Assembly (NCBI RefSeq): GCF_010093125.1
Contig: NZ_NMZQ01000010.1
Span: forward strand, 1-64,000
Origin: Veillonella sp. R32
GTDB lineage: Bacteria; Bacillota; Negativicutes; Veillonellales; Veillonellaceae
DNA: 64,000 bases
Direction: 5' to 3'
Positions 44,923 to 53,323 of the stretch are shown here, in pieces (within the stretch, counting starts at the first letter, position 1; every line of letters begins with the position of its first letter). A model generated the notes under the pieces. That model saw only the letters and a program-made list of their open reading frames with translations, was not told the origin of the DNA and ran no database searches. A program made the translations under genes and the position numbers.

Positions 44923-46665
44923 TTATTTATCAAGCTTTTTACTCAAATAAAATAATACACCCTCTTTCTCTAATCCTGATTTTCCTCCTCCCATTACTAT
45001 AGTCCTTACTTTTAGCATATCCTCTTTTTGAGTTTTACCTTTATGGGCAGCAGGGTTCCTTATCTTACGAATAGAATTAAAATTATTCTGTAACTCTTGT
45101 GCATTTGGCTTCCAATATACTTCATACCTATTATCCGAAATATATTTTTTTATTAAATTATTTAATGCGTCTCGTTCATCGCCCCGTTGAAATAATCCAA
45201 ATACTTTTAAGACATCAATAAGTAATGTTTCCAATGCTTTTGCGTAAGCCATAACAATTTGAGAATAATCTACCTTATCTACCTCACCCCACATTTGATA
45301 GCTCAATTCACCAGAAGCAATAAATTCCAAAACTTTTTCGTTTTGTACTTCTGGATATCTCAATTGTACTTCTTTTAAACATGCATCATATCGAACCGGA
45401 AATTCTGCCTTCTGCTGTTCTAGCAAATCTTCTAATTGTTTATTAACCTCTTTAAGATTAGCAATTTCTTGATGTTGTTGTTCTACTTTTTTCTGTAATC
45501 TTTTTAACTCACTTACTATCAAGCTATAATTTTCTACAGTAGCATGAGGTAACTCATTCATAATAAGACGATTTTCTTCTGTTAATTTATCATAAAACTC
45601 CTCATATTGAGTTCCACATCCTAAAGCTAATTCATGAATTGAGTGAATCTCTTCCTCTATCCGCTCATTAAATTTTCCTTCAGTATTCAATACAGAAATG
45701 CCTAAATATAATTTAGCAATTTCTATTACCTCATCAAACAGTTTATTAAATAACGTTTTTTCTACACCAAAAGAAGCCACTAAAGTGGATGCATCAATAA
45801 CCTTAGTAAAGATTTCTAAATATTGTTGCGCATTACTATTCAACTGCTGCATAAAAAGAATTACAAGCTCATAATGTTTAAATAAACTATCACACGCTTT
45901 TTTTTGTAAATTAACCTGCTCTTCAGCCTCTTTAGCCTTTATATAAGCTTTTTCTATTTCTTTATCAGCAATAACGCCAGCTACTGCTAATGCTGGAATT
46001 GTCACAATAGACCCTAAAACAATAGTCCCTCCCACAATTCCAAATCCACCTGCAGCTAAAGAACCTCCTCCAAAAGACGCTAATAAAGCATTTGTAAACG
46101 CAGATCCAGATAATGCACTCAAGGCCGTCCCCGTGCTTGCCGTCCCAAAAGCAGTCATCACCCCTGCCGCTACACCACCAGTCAATACCCCCGTTCCTAC
46201 ACCTTTAGCTAAAGAAGCACTTGCCACCTCAATACTATTAAGCGAAGTTTGCGCATATAATTTATTAGTAGTATTTTTATTTTCTGTTCTGAAAGAATTT
46301 TCGTTCATTCCTTCATAATAAAGCGAATACTTTTCTGATGTTTTAACAACATTTAAAATGGACTTACAAGTTAAATCATACTTCACAATTTCAACATTAA
46401 TCTTTTTTTCATATTCTGCTTGTTTTTTCTGTATAATTTCTTTTTCTTCTTCTTGAAATTTTTTCACATTAATTTCAATTTGTTTTATTTCATCTATTTT
46501 TCTTTTTCCATCAACAGTTTTTTCATATACAACTTTAGAGCCACTAACAATTTTTTTACCTAACCACATACTACTTTTAGCCGCAATATATCCTGTAGCT
46601 AAAACTGTACCAGCAATAACCTGTCCAGCAAGCTCCCATCCACTTTCATTCTTTTCCTTATCCAC
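44923..46665 (-). CDS. Glycine-zipper membrane protein with C-terminal HEPN-like ribonuclease motif
   Basis: This 580-residue protein is unlike any family I can name as a whole. A short hydrophobic stretch (about 13-30) and a charged coiled coil (50-95) are followed by a glycine/alanine-rich hydrophobic region (about 153-232) of glycine-zipper type that could insert as a membrane hairpin or pore. A second coiled coil spans about 380-420. The C-terminus (about 465-565) looks like a HEPN domain with the motif Arg536-Asn-Pro-Ala-Ala-His541 (RNxxxH), the catalytic signature of HEPN RNases. This combination suggests an abortive-infection or toxin-like effector. It has its own terminator. Its start is the ATG after AGGAGG-like sequence. 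Confidence 0.65.
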   Translation of the reverse strand: MDKEKNESGWELAGQVIAGTVLATGYIAAKSSMWLGKKIVSGSKVVYEKTVDGKRKIDEIKQIEINVKKFQEEEKEIIQKKQAEYEKKINVEIVKYDLTCKSILNVVKTSEKYSLYYEGMNENSFRTENKNTTNKLYAQTSLNSIEVASASLAKGVGTGVLTGGVAAGVMTAFGTASTGTALSALSGSAFTNALLASFGGGSLAAGGFGIVGGTIVLGSIVTIPALAVAGVIADKEIEKAYIKAKEAEEQVNLQKKACDSLFKHYELVILFMQQLNSNAQQYLEIFTKVIDASTLVASFGVEKTLFNKLFDEVIEIAKLYLGISVLNTEGKFNERIEEEIHSIHELALGCGTQYEEFYDKLTEENRLIMNELPHATVENYSLIVSELKRLQKKVEQQHQEIANLKEVNKQLEDLLEQQKAEFPVRYDACLKEVQLRYPEVQNEKVLEFIASGELSYQMWGEVDKVDYSQIVMAYAKALETLLIDVLKVFGLFQRGDERDALNNLIKKYISDNRYEVYWKPNAQELQNNFNSIRKIRNPAAHKGKTQKEDMLKVRTIVMGGGKSGLEKEGVLFYLSKKLDK

Positions 46666-47023
46666 ACTATACCTCCTCTATATCCCCATATTATCTATAT
46701 TAATTCTCTATCTTATATAAAATCCCTTTCAATTACATAAAACTTCCACAAATCATTCCTTATAAAACATAAATTTACAACACAATACAACCTTTTCCAC
46801 AAGCAAATCCTAATTTATTCTTATTCCGATAAATTCCCCCTATATCAAACATAATAAATAGTATTGCCCTTCATCAATTTATCCAGGATAAACATAAGCC
46901 AAATAATAAATTTAGCTAACATACTTCAATTAAATTTATTTTAAATAACGCAATCTCATATATCCATAGTTAAAACGCAACAGATAGCATTCTTTTTCTA
47001 AGATTATTCCTAACTAATCATTA
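46666..47023. other. AT-rich intergenic region
   Basis: This 358-bp, strongly AT-rich region holds the presumed promoter of the HEPN-type gene. I see no gene, and no clear terminator for the upstream tail-anchored protein gene. Confidence 0.5.
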
Positions 47024-47845
47024 TTAGCAAAACAAATAATAAAATATAATAAGACTAGCAATAATCATAAAACTCCATTTCAGCGGAGAACCATCTATAT
47101 TATCATCACTCTGAGGTTCTTGAATAAAATCTTCACAATTACTTTTAGTAAATTGAATTTTATTTTTAATGTTGCCTTCTTCCTTCTGCTTTTTATGAAT
47201 ATTTTGAACTACTTGATTATCTTTATCAGCTGAGTCTTGCTTCTGACAAAGAAACTCGTCAAGCTGGTGAGTAAATATATTAATTTTAGTATCAATATGT
47301 TGTAATAATGTCGTATAATTAACATTAAAATATTCATTCAGTTCACTAGATAATACGGTCATAATTTCAACACCTTTATGCTGCGCACTAGCTTCATAAA
47401 GCCCTTCAGATGTAAAATCATAATCATTAGGTAAATCATACTTTGAACCATGAATTGAATGCCAATATCTATCTTTTATCGGTTGAGAAACATGCACATT
47501 CAAATGGGCTAATATAGCATATCCACAATGGCGTGTTATAATCCCTTGCTCCTTTGTCAATTTTTTTCTATGATGTGGAATTACCGTCGAAGTAGTGTAT
47601 CCTAATAAATAGGCGTCTATACTTAGTGCATAAGCTTCTAGTAAATATAATAATTTTCCAATTGATTTATATACATCTACGATATAAGGGTGACGAACAG
47701 TATCATATATTTTTATAGATATTTTAAGACTTTCATACTCAATTAGTAACGCTTCATAAATTTTCCCTCTCCGTTTTAACTCTTTTGCCTTAAATAACTG
47801 TTCATCAAGAATTTGCTGAAATTGAAGTACCTCTTCATTTGTCAT
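47024..47845 (-). CDS. Tail-anchored helical (TPR-like) hypothetical protein
   Basis: The protein is 273 residues from the ATG at 47845, placed by AGGGG nine bases upstream. Residues about 5-95 resemble TPR-like helices (LFKAKELKRRGKIYEALLIE). The middle is unassigned, and a lysine/glutamine-rich linker (205-250) leads to a single C-terminal TM segment (about 255-273, SFMIIASLIIFYYLFC) with almost nothing after it. That predicts a tail-anchored protein facing the cytoplasm. It is the outermost member of the AT-rich accessory block. Function unknown. Confidence 0.65.
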   Translation of the reverse strand: MTNEEVLQFQQILDEQLFKAKELKRRGKIYEALLIEYESLKISIKIYDTVRHPYIVDVYKSIGKLLYLLEAYALSIDAYLLGYTTSTVIPHHRKKLTKEQGIITRHCGYAILAHLNVHVSQPIKDRYWHSIHGSKYDLPNDYDFTSEGLYEASAQHKGVEIMTVLSSELNEYFNVNYTTLLQHIDTKINIFTHQLDEFLCQKQDSADKDNQVVQNIHKKQKEEGNIKNKIQFTKSNCEDFIQEPQSDDNIDGSPLKWSFMIIASLIIFYYLFC

Positions 47846-48205
47846 AAGCATCCCCTAATTTTAATCAAAAATTCATTTATCTTTATTTTATCAAAAAAAA
47901 GATAAAAAAGGAATTAAATTCCTTCTAGTCCCTAATTAGTCTTATTAAGCAATAAATCTATTAATATTATTTTATTATTTTCATACTTAATTCACAAAAC
48001 AACTATTAAATCAAAGCCTTTACACTTTTAATCTTAACGTTACAATTACGCCCACTTAACTAATCCATTAACACAATCCATTTATGATTTTAAGGCATCA
48101 ATACTAACTTTAGTTAAATTTCTACAAAAACACATATTATTCCTTCTTTTATGCAAAAAGTTTTCATTAAATAAATACCCTCTTAATTAAAATACAGTTG
48201 CACAT

Positions 48206-48268
48206 AAAAAGACCTATGAAACTGTAAGCACATACACTTATGATACTTATAGTTTCACAGGTCTTTTT
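48206..48268. terminator. Terminator after the secreted hydrolase gene
   Basis: A 23-bp stem with two mismatches (48206-48228 with 48246-48268) is bounded by AAAAA and TTTTT. It terminates the minus-strand gene at 48327-49256. Confidence 0.8.
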
Positions 48269-48312
48269 GTTTTTTTTATTTTTGTTTTTTTATTTTTGTT
48301 TTTTTATTTTTT
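48262..48312. repeat. T-rich low-complexity repeat
   Basis: Repeats of TTTTTATTTTTG-like units run beside the terminator. The length of such tracts is prone to slippage. Confidence 0.6.
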
Positions 48313-48326
48313 AATTACAATCTTGT

Positions 48327-49256
48327 TTACTGCCAATAACTATTAACCAATTCATATAGCCACTGTTTCAATCGTTCCCACCAAGAAGACGTCTGATTAT
48401 TAGCAACTACCTCCTGGCCCCTTGCAACGTCTGAATTTATAATAAATTTAGTCACCAAATCTGCTACTGCGGGCATATTCTGGGTAAATTCATGATCATA
48501 GCCATCAAGAATTTCTAATTCCACATTATCATACATATTAGCAAATTCCTTACTGTAACGAGTAGGCACCATTTCATCTTGACTACCATGAATAATTTTT
48601 ACAGGCCCAGTATATTGCTTGGCAGTTTCATAAATGGGTAAGTTATACGCAGTTTTAAAATAATTTCGTCCGACTCGCAAACCGCTAGGTAATTCAATAT
48701 ACTCTGGCATAGTATCAACATTAAATTGAATCCCAAATGTACCACTCCCTAACGCCCCATCTTTAATATTACTAGCCGGCGCTAATAACACTAAACTTTG
48801 AATCGCTGTTTTACCTTCTTCTTTACTTAATTCACCCGCCAACATACTAGCCACTACCCCACCTTGTGAATGGCCTACCAAAAAAATCTTTGTAACCGCA
48901 GGCAACTGCTTTACATAGGTATATACTTGCTTTGCATCCTCAATTTCATTAGGCACTGTCATATCTTGGAAACGACCGTCACTCTCACCGTGTCCATTAA
49001 AATCAAAGCAAACAGAGGCAATTCCATTAGCCTCTAACTCATTAGCAATGAGCTCTAATAATTTGTAATCTTTGCTCGCAGAAAATCCATGCATAAGAAT
49101 AACCATAGGATAACTATCTTTATTATCTGGAGTCTGTATAATAGCTGCAAGCTGACCATGGTCTCCAGCCAAAGTGGTGTGAACTGTTTTTGCTTGAGCC
49201 CCTAATGGAACTATAAGGCAACACGCCATTAATATAATTCTAAAAATATATTTCAT
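48327..49256 (-). CDS. Secreted alpha/beta hydrolase (serine esterase or acyltransferase-like)
   Basis: This 309-residue protein has a signal peptide (about 1-22, cleaved near AQA) and a classical alpha/beta hydrolase fold: oxyanion region LMHGFSASKDY, nucleophile elbow GHSQGGVVAS, Asp in HGSQDEMVP and His in GYDHEFTQ. It resembles cinnamoyl-esterase and BAAT-type hydrolases. It is monocistronic. The substrate is unknown. Confidence 0.87.
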   Translation of the reverse strand: MKYIFRIILMACCLIVPLGAQAKTVHTTLAGDHGQLAAIIQTPDNKDSYPMVILMHGFSASKDYKLLELIANELEANGIASVCFDFNGHGESDGRFQDMTVPNEIEDAKQVYTYVKQLPAVTKIFLVGHSQGGVVASMLAGELSKEEGKTAIQSLVLLAPASNIKDGALGSGTFGIQFNVDTMPEYIELPSGLRVGRNYFKTAYNLPIYETAKQYTGPVKIIHGSQDEMVPTRYSKEFANMYDNVELEILDGYDHEFTQNMPAVADLVTKFIINSDVARGQEVVANNQTSSWWERLKQWLYELVNSYWQ

Positions 49257-49425
49257 ATACTATATTGCTCACCCTCATTATAAACATACAATTAAATCGA
49301 TATGTTTATGATACTACAAAGAAATAAAATGTAAATGAGAAAAGCACGTAACCTAAACTATGTACAAAAAGCTGTAGTAAGTACTATAATTACACTTACT
49401 ACAGCCATTTTTTGACAAACATTTA

Positions 49426-50448
49426 TCATTTTAATGCTTTTACACTATTACCTTCTTGAAGTTCCGTAGGAAATACAAATCGTTCAATCACATCGGGGAA
49501 TTCTTTAGGTGTCAATAATCGCTCTACTGCTTTTACCCCAATTTCATATAAAGGAATTTTCATAGTAGTCAAAATAGGCGATGAATATTGACTATTGGGC
49601 AAGCCACCGATACCCACTACAGAAATATCTTCAGGCACCCGTAATCCATAATCTTTAACTGCACGCATCACACTTAACGCAACATTATCATTATCACAAA
49701 ATATCGCTGTAAATGAAGGCTTCTCTTCAAGAACAGAACTTACTACCTCATACGCCCCTGACCACGTATTATCTGTATGGATAATTAAATCCTCATTAAC
49801 TAAAAGATTATATTTTGCTAATGCTTTTTTATATCCTTTCAAACGTTCTTGTACAGTACACACATTATCTGGCCCACCTACATATAGTACAGAACGATGA
49901 CCTAACTCTAATAAATGCTCTGCCATTTTTTCTGCAGTTGCTGCATTGTCAATCATAACAGAGTCAATATCAATCCCTTGTGGAGCCAGTGCAATAATTC
50001 GTAAATCTCGAGATTTATATTTTTCAATTTCTTCAGCTAATGTTTTACGATATTGTGCTGTATTAAACCCGCCCCCACCTAAAATTAAACCACGAATTCG
50101 ATATTGATTAAACAACTCATGATAACGCATCTCATCATCTGTTTTACGCCCTGTATTACATACAAAGGATAATACACCTCGATTAATGGCGGCCTCTGTA
50201 ATTCCTCTCGCCATTTCACCATAATAAGCATCCGATAAATCGCGAGCAATAAACGCAATCACATTCGTGTATGATTGCCGTAATGTTTGAGCAGAAATAT
50301 TAGGCTTATAATCTAGCTTCTTTATTGCTTTTTCAACTTTTTTCCGAGTCTTTTCTGAAACAGCATGGCTTGAATTATTAATGACACGCGAAACCGTCGT
50401 AATAGACACACCTGCTTCTTTAGCGACATCTTCGATAGAATAAGCCAT
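49426..50448 (-). CDS. LacI family transcriptional regulator
   Basis: This 340-residue protein begins with the LacI helix-turn-helix and hinge (YSIEDVAKEAGVSITTVSRV, then NISAQTLRQS) followed by a sugar-binding-like effector domain. It is downstream of the Nramp-fold transporter and DapA-family genes on the same strand. It probably represses them through the GGAAA-CG-TTTCC-like sites near 53.0 and 53.15 kb. The effector is unknown, though these neighbours suggest an organic acid. Confidence 0.9.
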   Translation of the reverse strand: MAYSIEDVAKEAGVSITTVSRVINNSSHAVSEKTRKKVEKAIKKLDYKPNISAQTLRQSYTNVIAFIARDLSDAYYGEMARGITEAAINRGVLSFVCNTGRKTDDEMRYHELFNQYRIRGLILGGGGFNTAQYRKTLAEEIEKYKSRDLRIIALAPQGIDIDSVMIDNAATAEKMAEHLLELGHRSVLYVGGPDNVCTVQERLKGYKKALAKYNLLVNEDLIIHTDNTWSGAYEVVSSVLEEKPSFTAIFCDNDNVALSVMRAVKDYGLRVPEDISVVGIGGLPNSQYSSPILTTMKIPLYEIGVKAVERLLTPKEFPDVIERFVFPTELQEGNSVKALK

Positions 50449-50472
50449 AATTTACCTCAATTCTGTAATAGC

Positions 50473-50502
50473 ATAAAATACACTCCTAGGAGTGTATTTT
50501 AT
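50473..50502. other. 30-nt perfect palindrome upstream of the LacI gene
   Basis: The segment is fully symmetric around CTCCTAGGAG, with ATAAAATA and TATTTTAT ends. It lies between the transporter and regulator genes. It may form a terminator/attenuator hairpin for the regulator or act as an operator. Confidence 0.65.
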
Positions 50503-50576
50503 TGGAATTCTGCTAAAAAATAACAAAGTTTTTAATAGCAACTATATATAATTATTATAACTCAGAGTAAAAAAAA

Positions 50577-51821
50577 TTAAAACATCTTTGCTATAGCAAA
50601 TCCTGTAATCACTAAAACAAAGAGATAACTAATTAACATTGCAAACTGTAACATCCTAGGTGTTCCATACCCTTCATTAACATCTTTTCTAAAAATCATG
50701 AGTGTAATAAAGAATCCTGCAAAAGGAGTTGCAATGGCAGTAGCAACATTAGCAATAAAAATTAATTGTGTTGGTGAGCCATCATACAAAAAACAAATTA
50801 CAGTAGCAATAACAATACATACAAAACAGCCCCATTTGATAGGTTTACTCTCTAATCCAACAGCTTTATCAAAACCTGCATTCAATAATACCATGCCACG
50901 CTGTGTATTACCAAGCAACGAGGAAAAGCCAGCCCCTAATAAAGCTACCCCCATCATATATTTAGCCGCATCACCCATAAATGGTGATAACAACTCAGCT
51001 AATTGTGCTGGTTGTTTAATCGTTAAACCTTGAGGATGTAATACAATGGCACCTACTAATACAATAGCTCCAGAAATTAAAATAACACTTACTACATGCA
51101 CCACCGAATCAGCTAACATCGTACCATTAAATAGATCTTCTTTTTTCCATTTCTTTTCAAGACCTAAATACGTCCCATACACCCCCGCCGTTACAGATGC
51201 ATTTGTACTAATATAACCTAAAGCTGTAGCTAAACTACCAGTAGCTATTGTCCAATGAGATAAACCATAACCGAATTCTCCCCAGTCAGGCCCACCTACA
51301 GCTCCTAAAGTTGCAAAGAAGGCAACAATCATAGCTAAAATACAAATTAAAATACCTTTTTCTACTTTACTATATACACCTTTAGAAAAATAACAGTACA
51401 TTAAAACCGCTAGCATGATTAAAGCGCCTAACTTCCAATTTATATTAAAAATTAACTGCATGCCCGCACCCGTACCGGTAATATTGCCAAGGGTAAAGAA
51501 AAAACAAGATAAAAATGTCGCTACACCAGCCACAATAGCAGCCCATTTACCATAATAATGTCGAATCGCATGAATAATGGGCATACCCGTTAACATACCA
51601 ATACGGTACGACGTAATCATAAATGCAATCCCCATAAACATAATTGGTAAAATTAGCCAGACCATACTATATCCATAATTAGCACCTAACATAGCCGACA
51701 TAGTTATATTCCCAGGCCCAATAACAACACCCGTTAAAATAATCCCAGGTCCTACTTTTTTCAATAATTCTAAAAAGCTTAACTTCCTAACTTCTTTTCC
51801 ATCAACTATTATATTAGCCAT
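50577..51821 (-). CDS. Nramp-fold transporter lacking the metal-binding motifs
   Basis: The protein is 414 residues from the ATG at 51821, after TGGAGA; an in-frame start at 51857 lacks support. It has about eleven TM segments and the Nramp/LeuT-type fold. The first-helix motif, DPGN in metal-transporting Nramps, reads GPGN here (residues 35-38, VIGPGNITMS). The sixth-helix MPH motif is also absent: the matching region reads ALGYISTNAS. So manganese or iron transport is doubtful despite the family label. With a DapA-family aldolase and a LacI regulator next door, uptake of a small organic substrate is more plausible. Confidence 0.8.
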   Translation of the reverse strand: MANIIVDGKEVRKLSFLELLKKVGPGIILTGVVIGPGNITMSAMLGANYGYSMVWLILPIMFMGIAFMITSYRIGMLTGMPIIHAIRHYYGKWAAIVAGVATFLSCFFFTLGNITGTGAGMQLIFNINWKLGALIMLAVLMYCYFSKGVYSKVEKGILICILAMIVAFFATLGAVGGPDWGEFGYGLSHWTIATGSLATALGYISTNASVTAGVYGTYLGLEKKWKKEDLFNGTMLADSVVHVVSVILISGAIVLVGAIVLHPQGLTIKQPAQLAELLSPFMGDAAKYMMGVALLGAGFSSLLGNTQRGMVLLNAGFDKAVGLESKPIKWGCFVCIVIATVICFLYDGSPTQLIFIANVATAIATPFAGFFITLMIFRKDVNEGYGTPRMLQFAMLISYLFVLVITGFAIAKMF

Positions 51822-51873
51822 ATTATTTCTCCATATTTTAATGAGAATATTCACCATATGGACTTATAAAAAA

Positions 51874-51908
51874 TAGAGGAGATAGACTTTATTTAGTTAT
51901 CTCCTCTA
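51874..51908 (-). terminator. Terminator or attenuator between the aldolase and transporter genes
   Basis: An 11-bp stem (51874-51884 with 51898-51908) is followed on the minus strand by a T run. Eleven-bp outer inverted repeats (AATATTCACCA near 51846, TGGTGAATATT near 51958) bracket it. It may lower transcription of the transporter relative to the aldolase. Confidence 0.7.
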
Positions 51909-51979
51909 ACATTTCTTACTTATTTACTAATATACTATAAAATTATGAAAGTCGCTTGGTGAATATTTCTATTTCGGTA

Positions 51980-52924
51980 TTATACTAAATCAACAGTTTT
52001 TACATTACCAAGTCTAATCGCTTCAGTTACACTATCTTTTTCAGCTTGAGACAATGGAACTAGTGGTTTACGCATTAATGGAGAGCTAAATACTTTACGT
52101 TGATATAAAGCTTCTTTCATACGAGCATGTGCTTCACCAGTAGGTTCGCCAGTACCATAAATAGCCGCTGACATACGTTGAACTGGTTCATTGGCTTCGC
52201 GAATTTCAGCCAAATTACCTTCAAGTACTTTTTGATACATATTATTAATAGCTTCTGGAACGCAACCACAGAAACCAATCAATGCGCCATCCATACCTGG
52301 GTTTAATAAAGAAGTACAAATATATTCATCATGACAAGTCCATAACATTACATGAGGTGCTTTTTCACGTAAGATTCGAATGTCGCGTTCATAAAGCGCT
52401 TCATCACGAGTACCCATTTTAATAGCTTTAACATTAGGGATTTTGCACATTTCTAATAATGTCTGTACAGGATAGAAACCTTTAGAGTTAGCAGGATATA
52501 AGTGAATGACGATACCAATATCAATGGCATCAGCCACGTCTTTAATAAATTGGATGGCAGATTCTTGTTTCATGCTAAAACGTAGCCATACATGTGGTGG
52601 CATCAATAAAATACCATCAGCACCAGCTTCTTGAGCTGCTTTAGCATCTTCGATAGCGTCGATAGTACCTTCTGCACTAACACCAGAAATAACACGAACA
52701 CGACCTTTTGCTTGATCTGCAACGATTTTAGTAATGCGAGCACGTTCTTCACGAGTGAAACCACCTATTTCGCCAGTATGGCCATTCGTTACTAAACCAG
52801 TAATATGTTCATGAGAAATTAACCATTCTACATAATTCCGAAGTTCTTTCTCATTAATAGAGTAATCATCATTAAGAGGAATCATAATTGCAGGATTTAA
52901 GCCTTTCCAGTTGTCATTTAACAT
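51980..52924 (-). CDS. DapA-family aldolase/lyase
   Basis: This 314-residue TIM-barrel protein belongs to the dihydrodipicolinate synthase/N-acetylneuraminate lyase family. The Schiff-base lysine is Lys169 (AIKMG), Tyr143 is the catalytic tyrosine (HLYPANSKG), and NGHTGE (47-52) replaces the GTTGE of true DapA. With a catabolic-style LacI regulator and transporter beside it, it is more likely a sugar-acid or keto-acid aldolase than lysine-biosynthetic DapA. It has its own promoter with a LacI-type operator. Confidence 0.87.
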   Translation of the reverse strand: MLNDNWKGLNPAIMIPLNDDYSINEKELRNYVEWLISHEHITGLVTNGHTGEIGGFTREERARITKIVADQAKGRVRVISGVSAEGTIDAIEDAKAAQEAGADGILLMPPHVWLRFSMKQESAIQFIKDVADAIDIGIVIHLYPANSKGFYPVQTLLEMCKIPNVKAIKMGTRDEALYERDIRILREKAPHVMLWTCHDEYICTSLLNPGMDGALIGFCGCVPEAINNMYQKVLEGNLAEIREANEPVQRMSAAIYGTGEPTGEAHARMKEALYQRKVFSSPLMRKPLVPLSQAEKDSVTEAIRLGNVKTVDLV

Positions 52925-53007
52925 AGTTTACACGTCCTTTTCTTTTTTATGAAAACAATTTCTACTTACTATTACTACTTAAAACCGGTTTTTAATACTC
53001 GTGTTAC

Positions 53008-53021
53008 GGAAATCGTTTTCC
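53008..53021. promoter_or_regulatory. LacI-type operator 1
   Basis: GGAAATCGTTTTCC is a near-perfect inverted repeat around CG, the LacI-family operator form. It lies about 16-29 bp inside the predicted aldolase transcript, a repressing position. Confidence 0.75.
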
Positions 53022-53036
53022 ATAACCCTTGACTAC

Positions 53037-53065
53037 AAGATACACCATTTAGCAATACATGTCAA
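53037..53065 (-). promoter_or_regulatory. Promoter of the DapA-family gene
   Basis: On the minus strand TTGACA (53060-53065) and TATCTT (53037-53042) are spaced by 17 bp. Confidence 0.8.
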
Positions 53066-53150
53066 TCATCTTTATTATGCTTTATAGTTATATTCAAAAC
53101 ATTTTTATTTTATTTTTTCACTTTATTATCTTATCAACCCTCGGTATCAT

Positions 53151-53164
53151 GGAAAACGTTGTCC
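53151..53164. promoter_or_regulatory. LacI-type operator 2
   Basis: GGAAAACGTTGTCC matches operator 1 in form. Its centre is about 143 bp from that of operator 1, so DNA looping by a tetrameric or paired repressor is possible. It is also upstream of the porin gene. Confidence 0.65.
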
Positions 53165-53323
53165 TTTTACTTTTAGTAATAATTCTCTAAAAAATTTATA
53201 ATATTCATTCTTTTATTTTCATAATCACTAATTAATGATATACTCCAACTAGAACTACTTACTGTTACTACCCACTAACTAACACTTACATTTAGTGCTT
53301 ATATTAAAAGGGAGTAACCTACT

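Larger units (their letters stand above)
47846..48326. other. AT-rich intergenic region with terminator and T-rich repeat
   Basis: This 481-bp region contains the hairpin at 48206-48268 and a low-complexity T-rich tract at 48262-48312. Nothing else is recognisable. Confidence 0.6.
52925..53323. other. Divergent control region: aldolase / SLH porin
   Basis: This 399-bp region contains the aldolase promoter at 53037-53065, LacI-type operators at 53008-53021 and 53151-53164, and the porin promoter region. A weak -10 (TATACT, 53239-53244) may serve the porin. No ORF is supported. Confidence 0.7.

Noticed and set aside
42534-47851. Possible prophage or transposon
   Set aside because: No integrase, transposase, phage structural gene or terminal repeat is visible.
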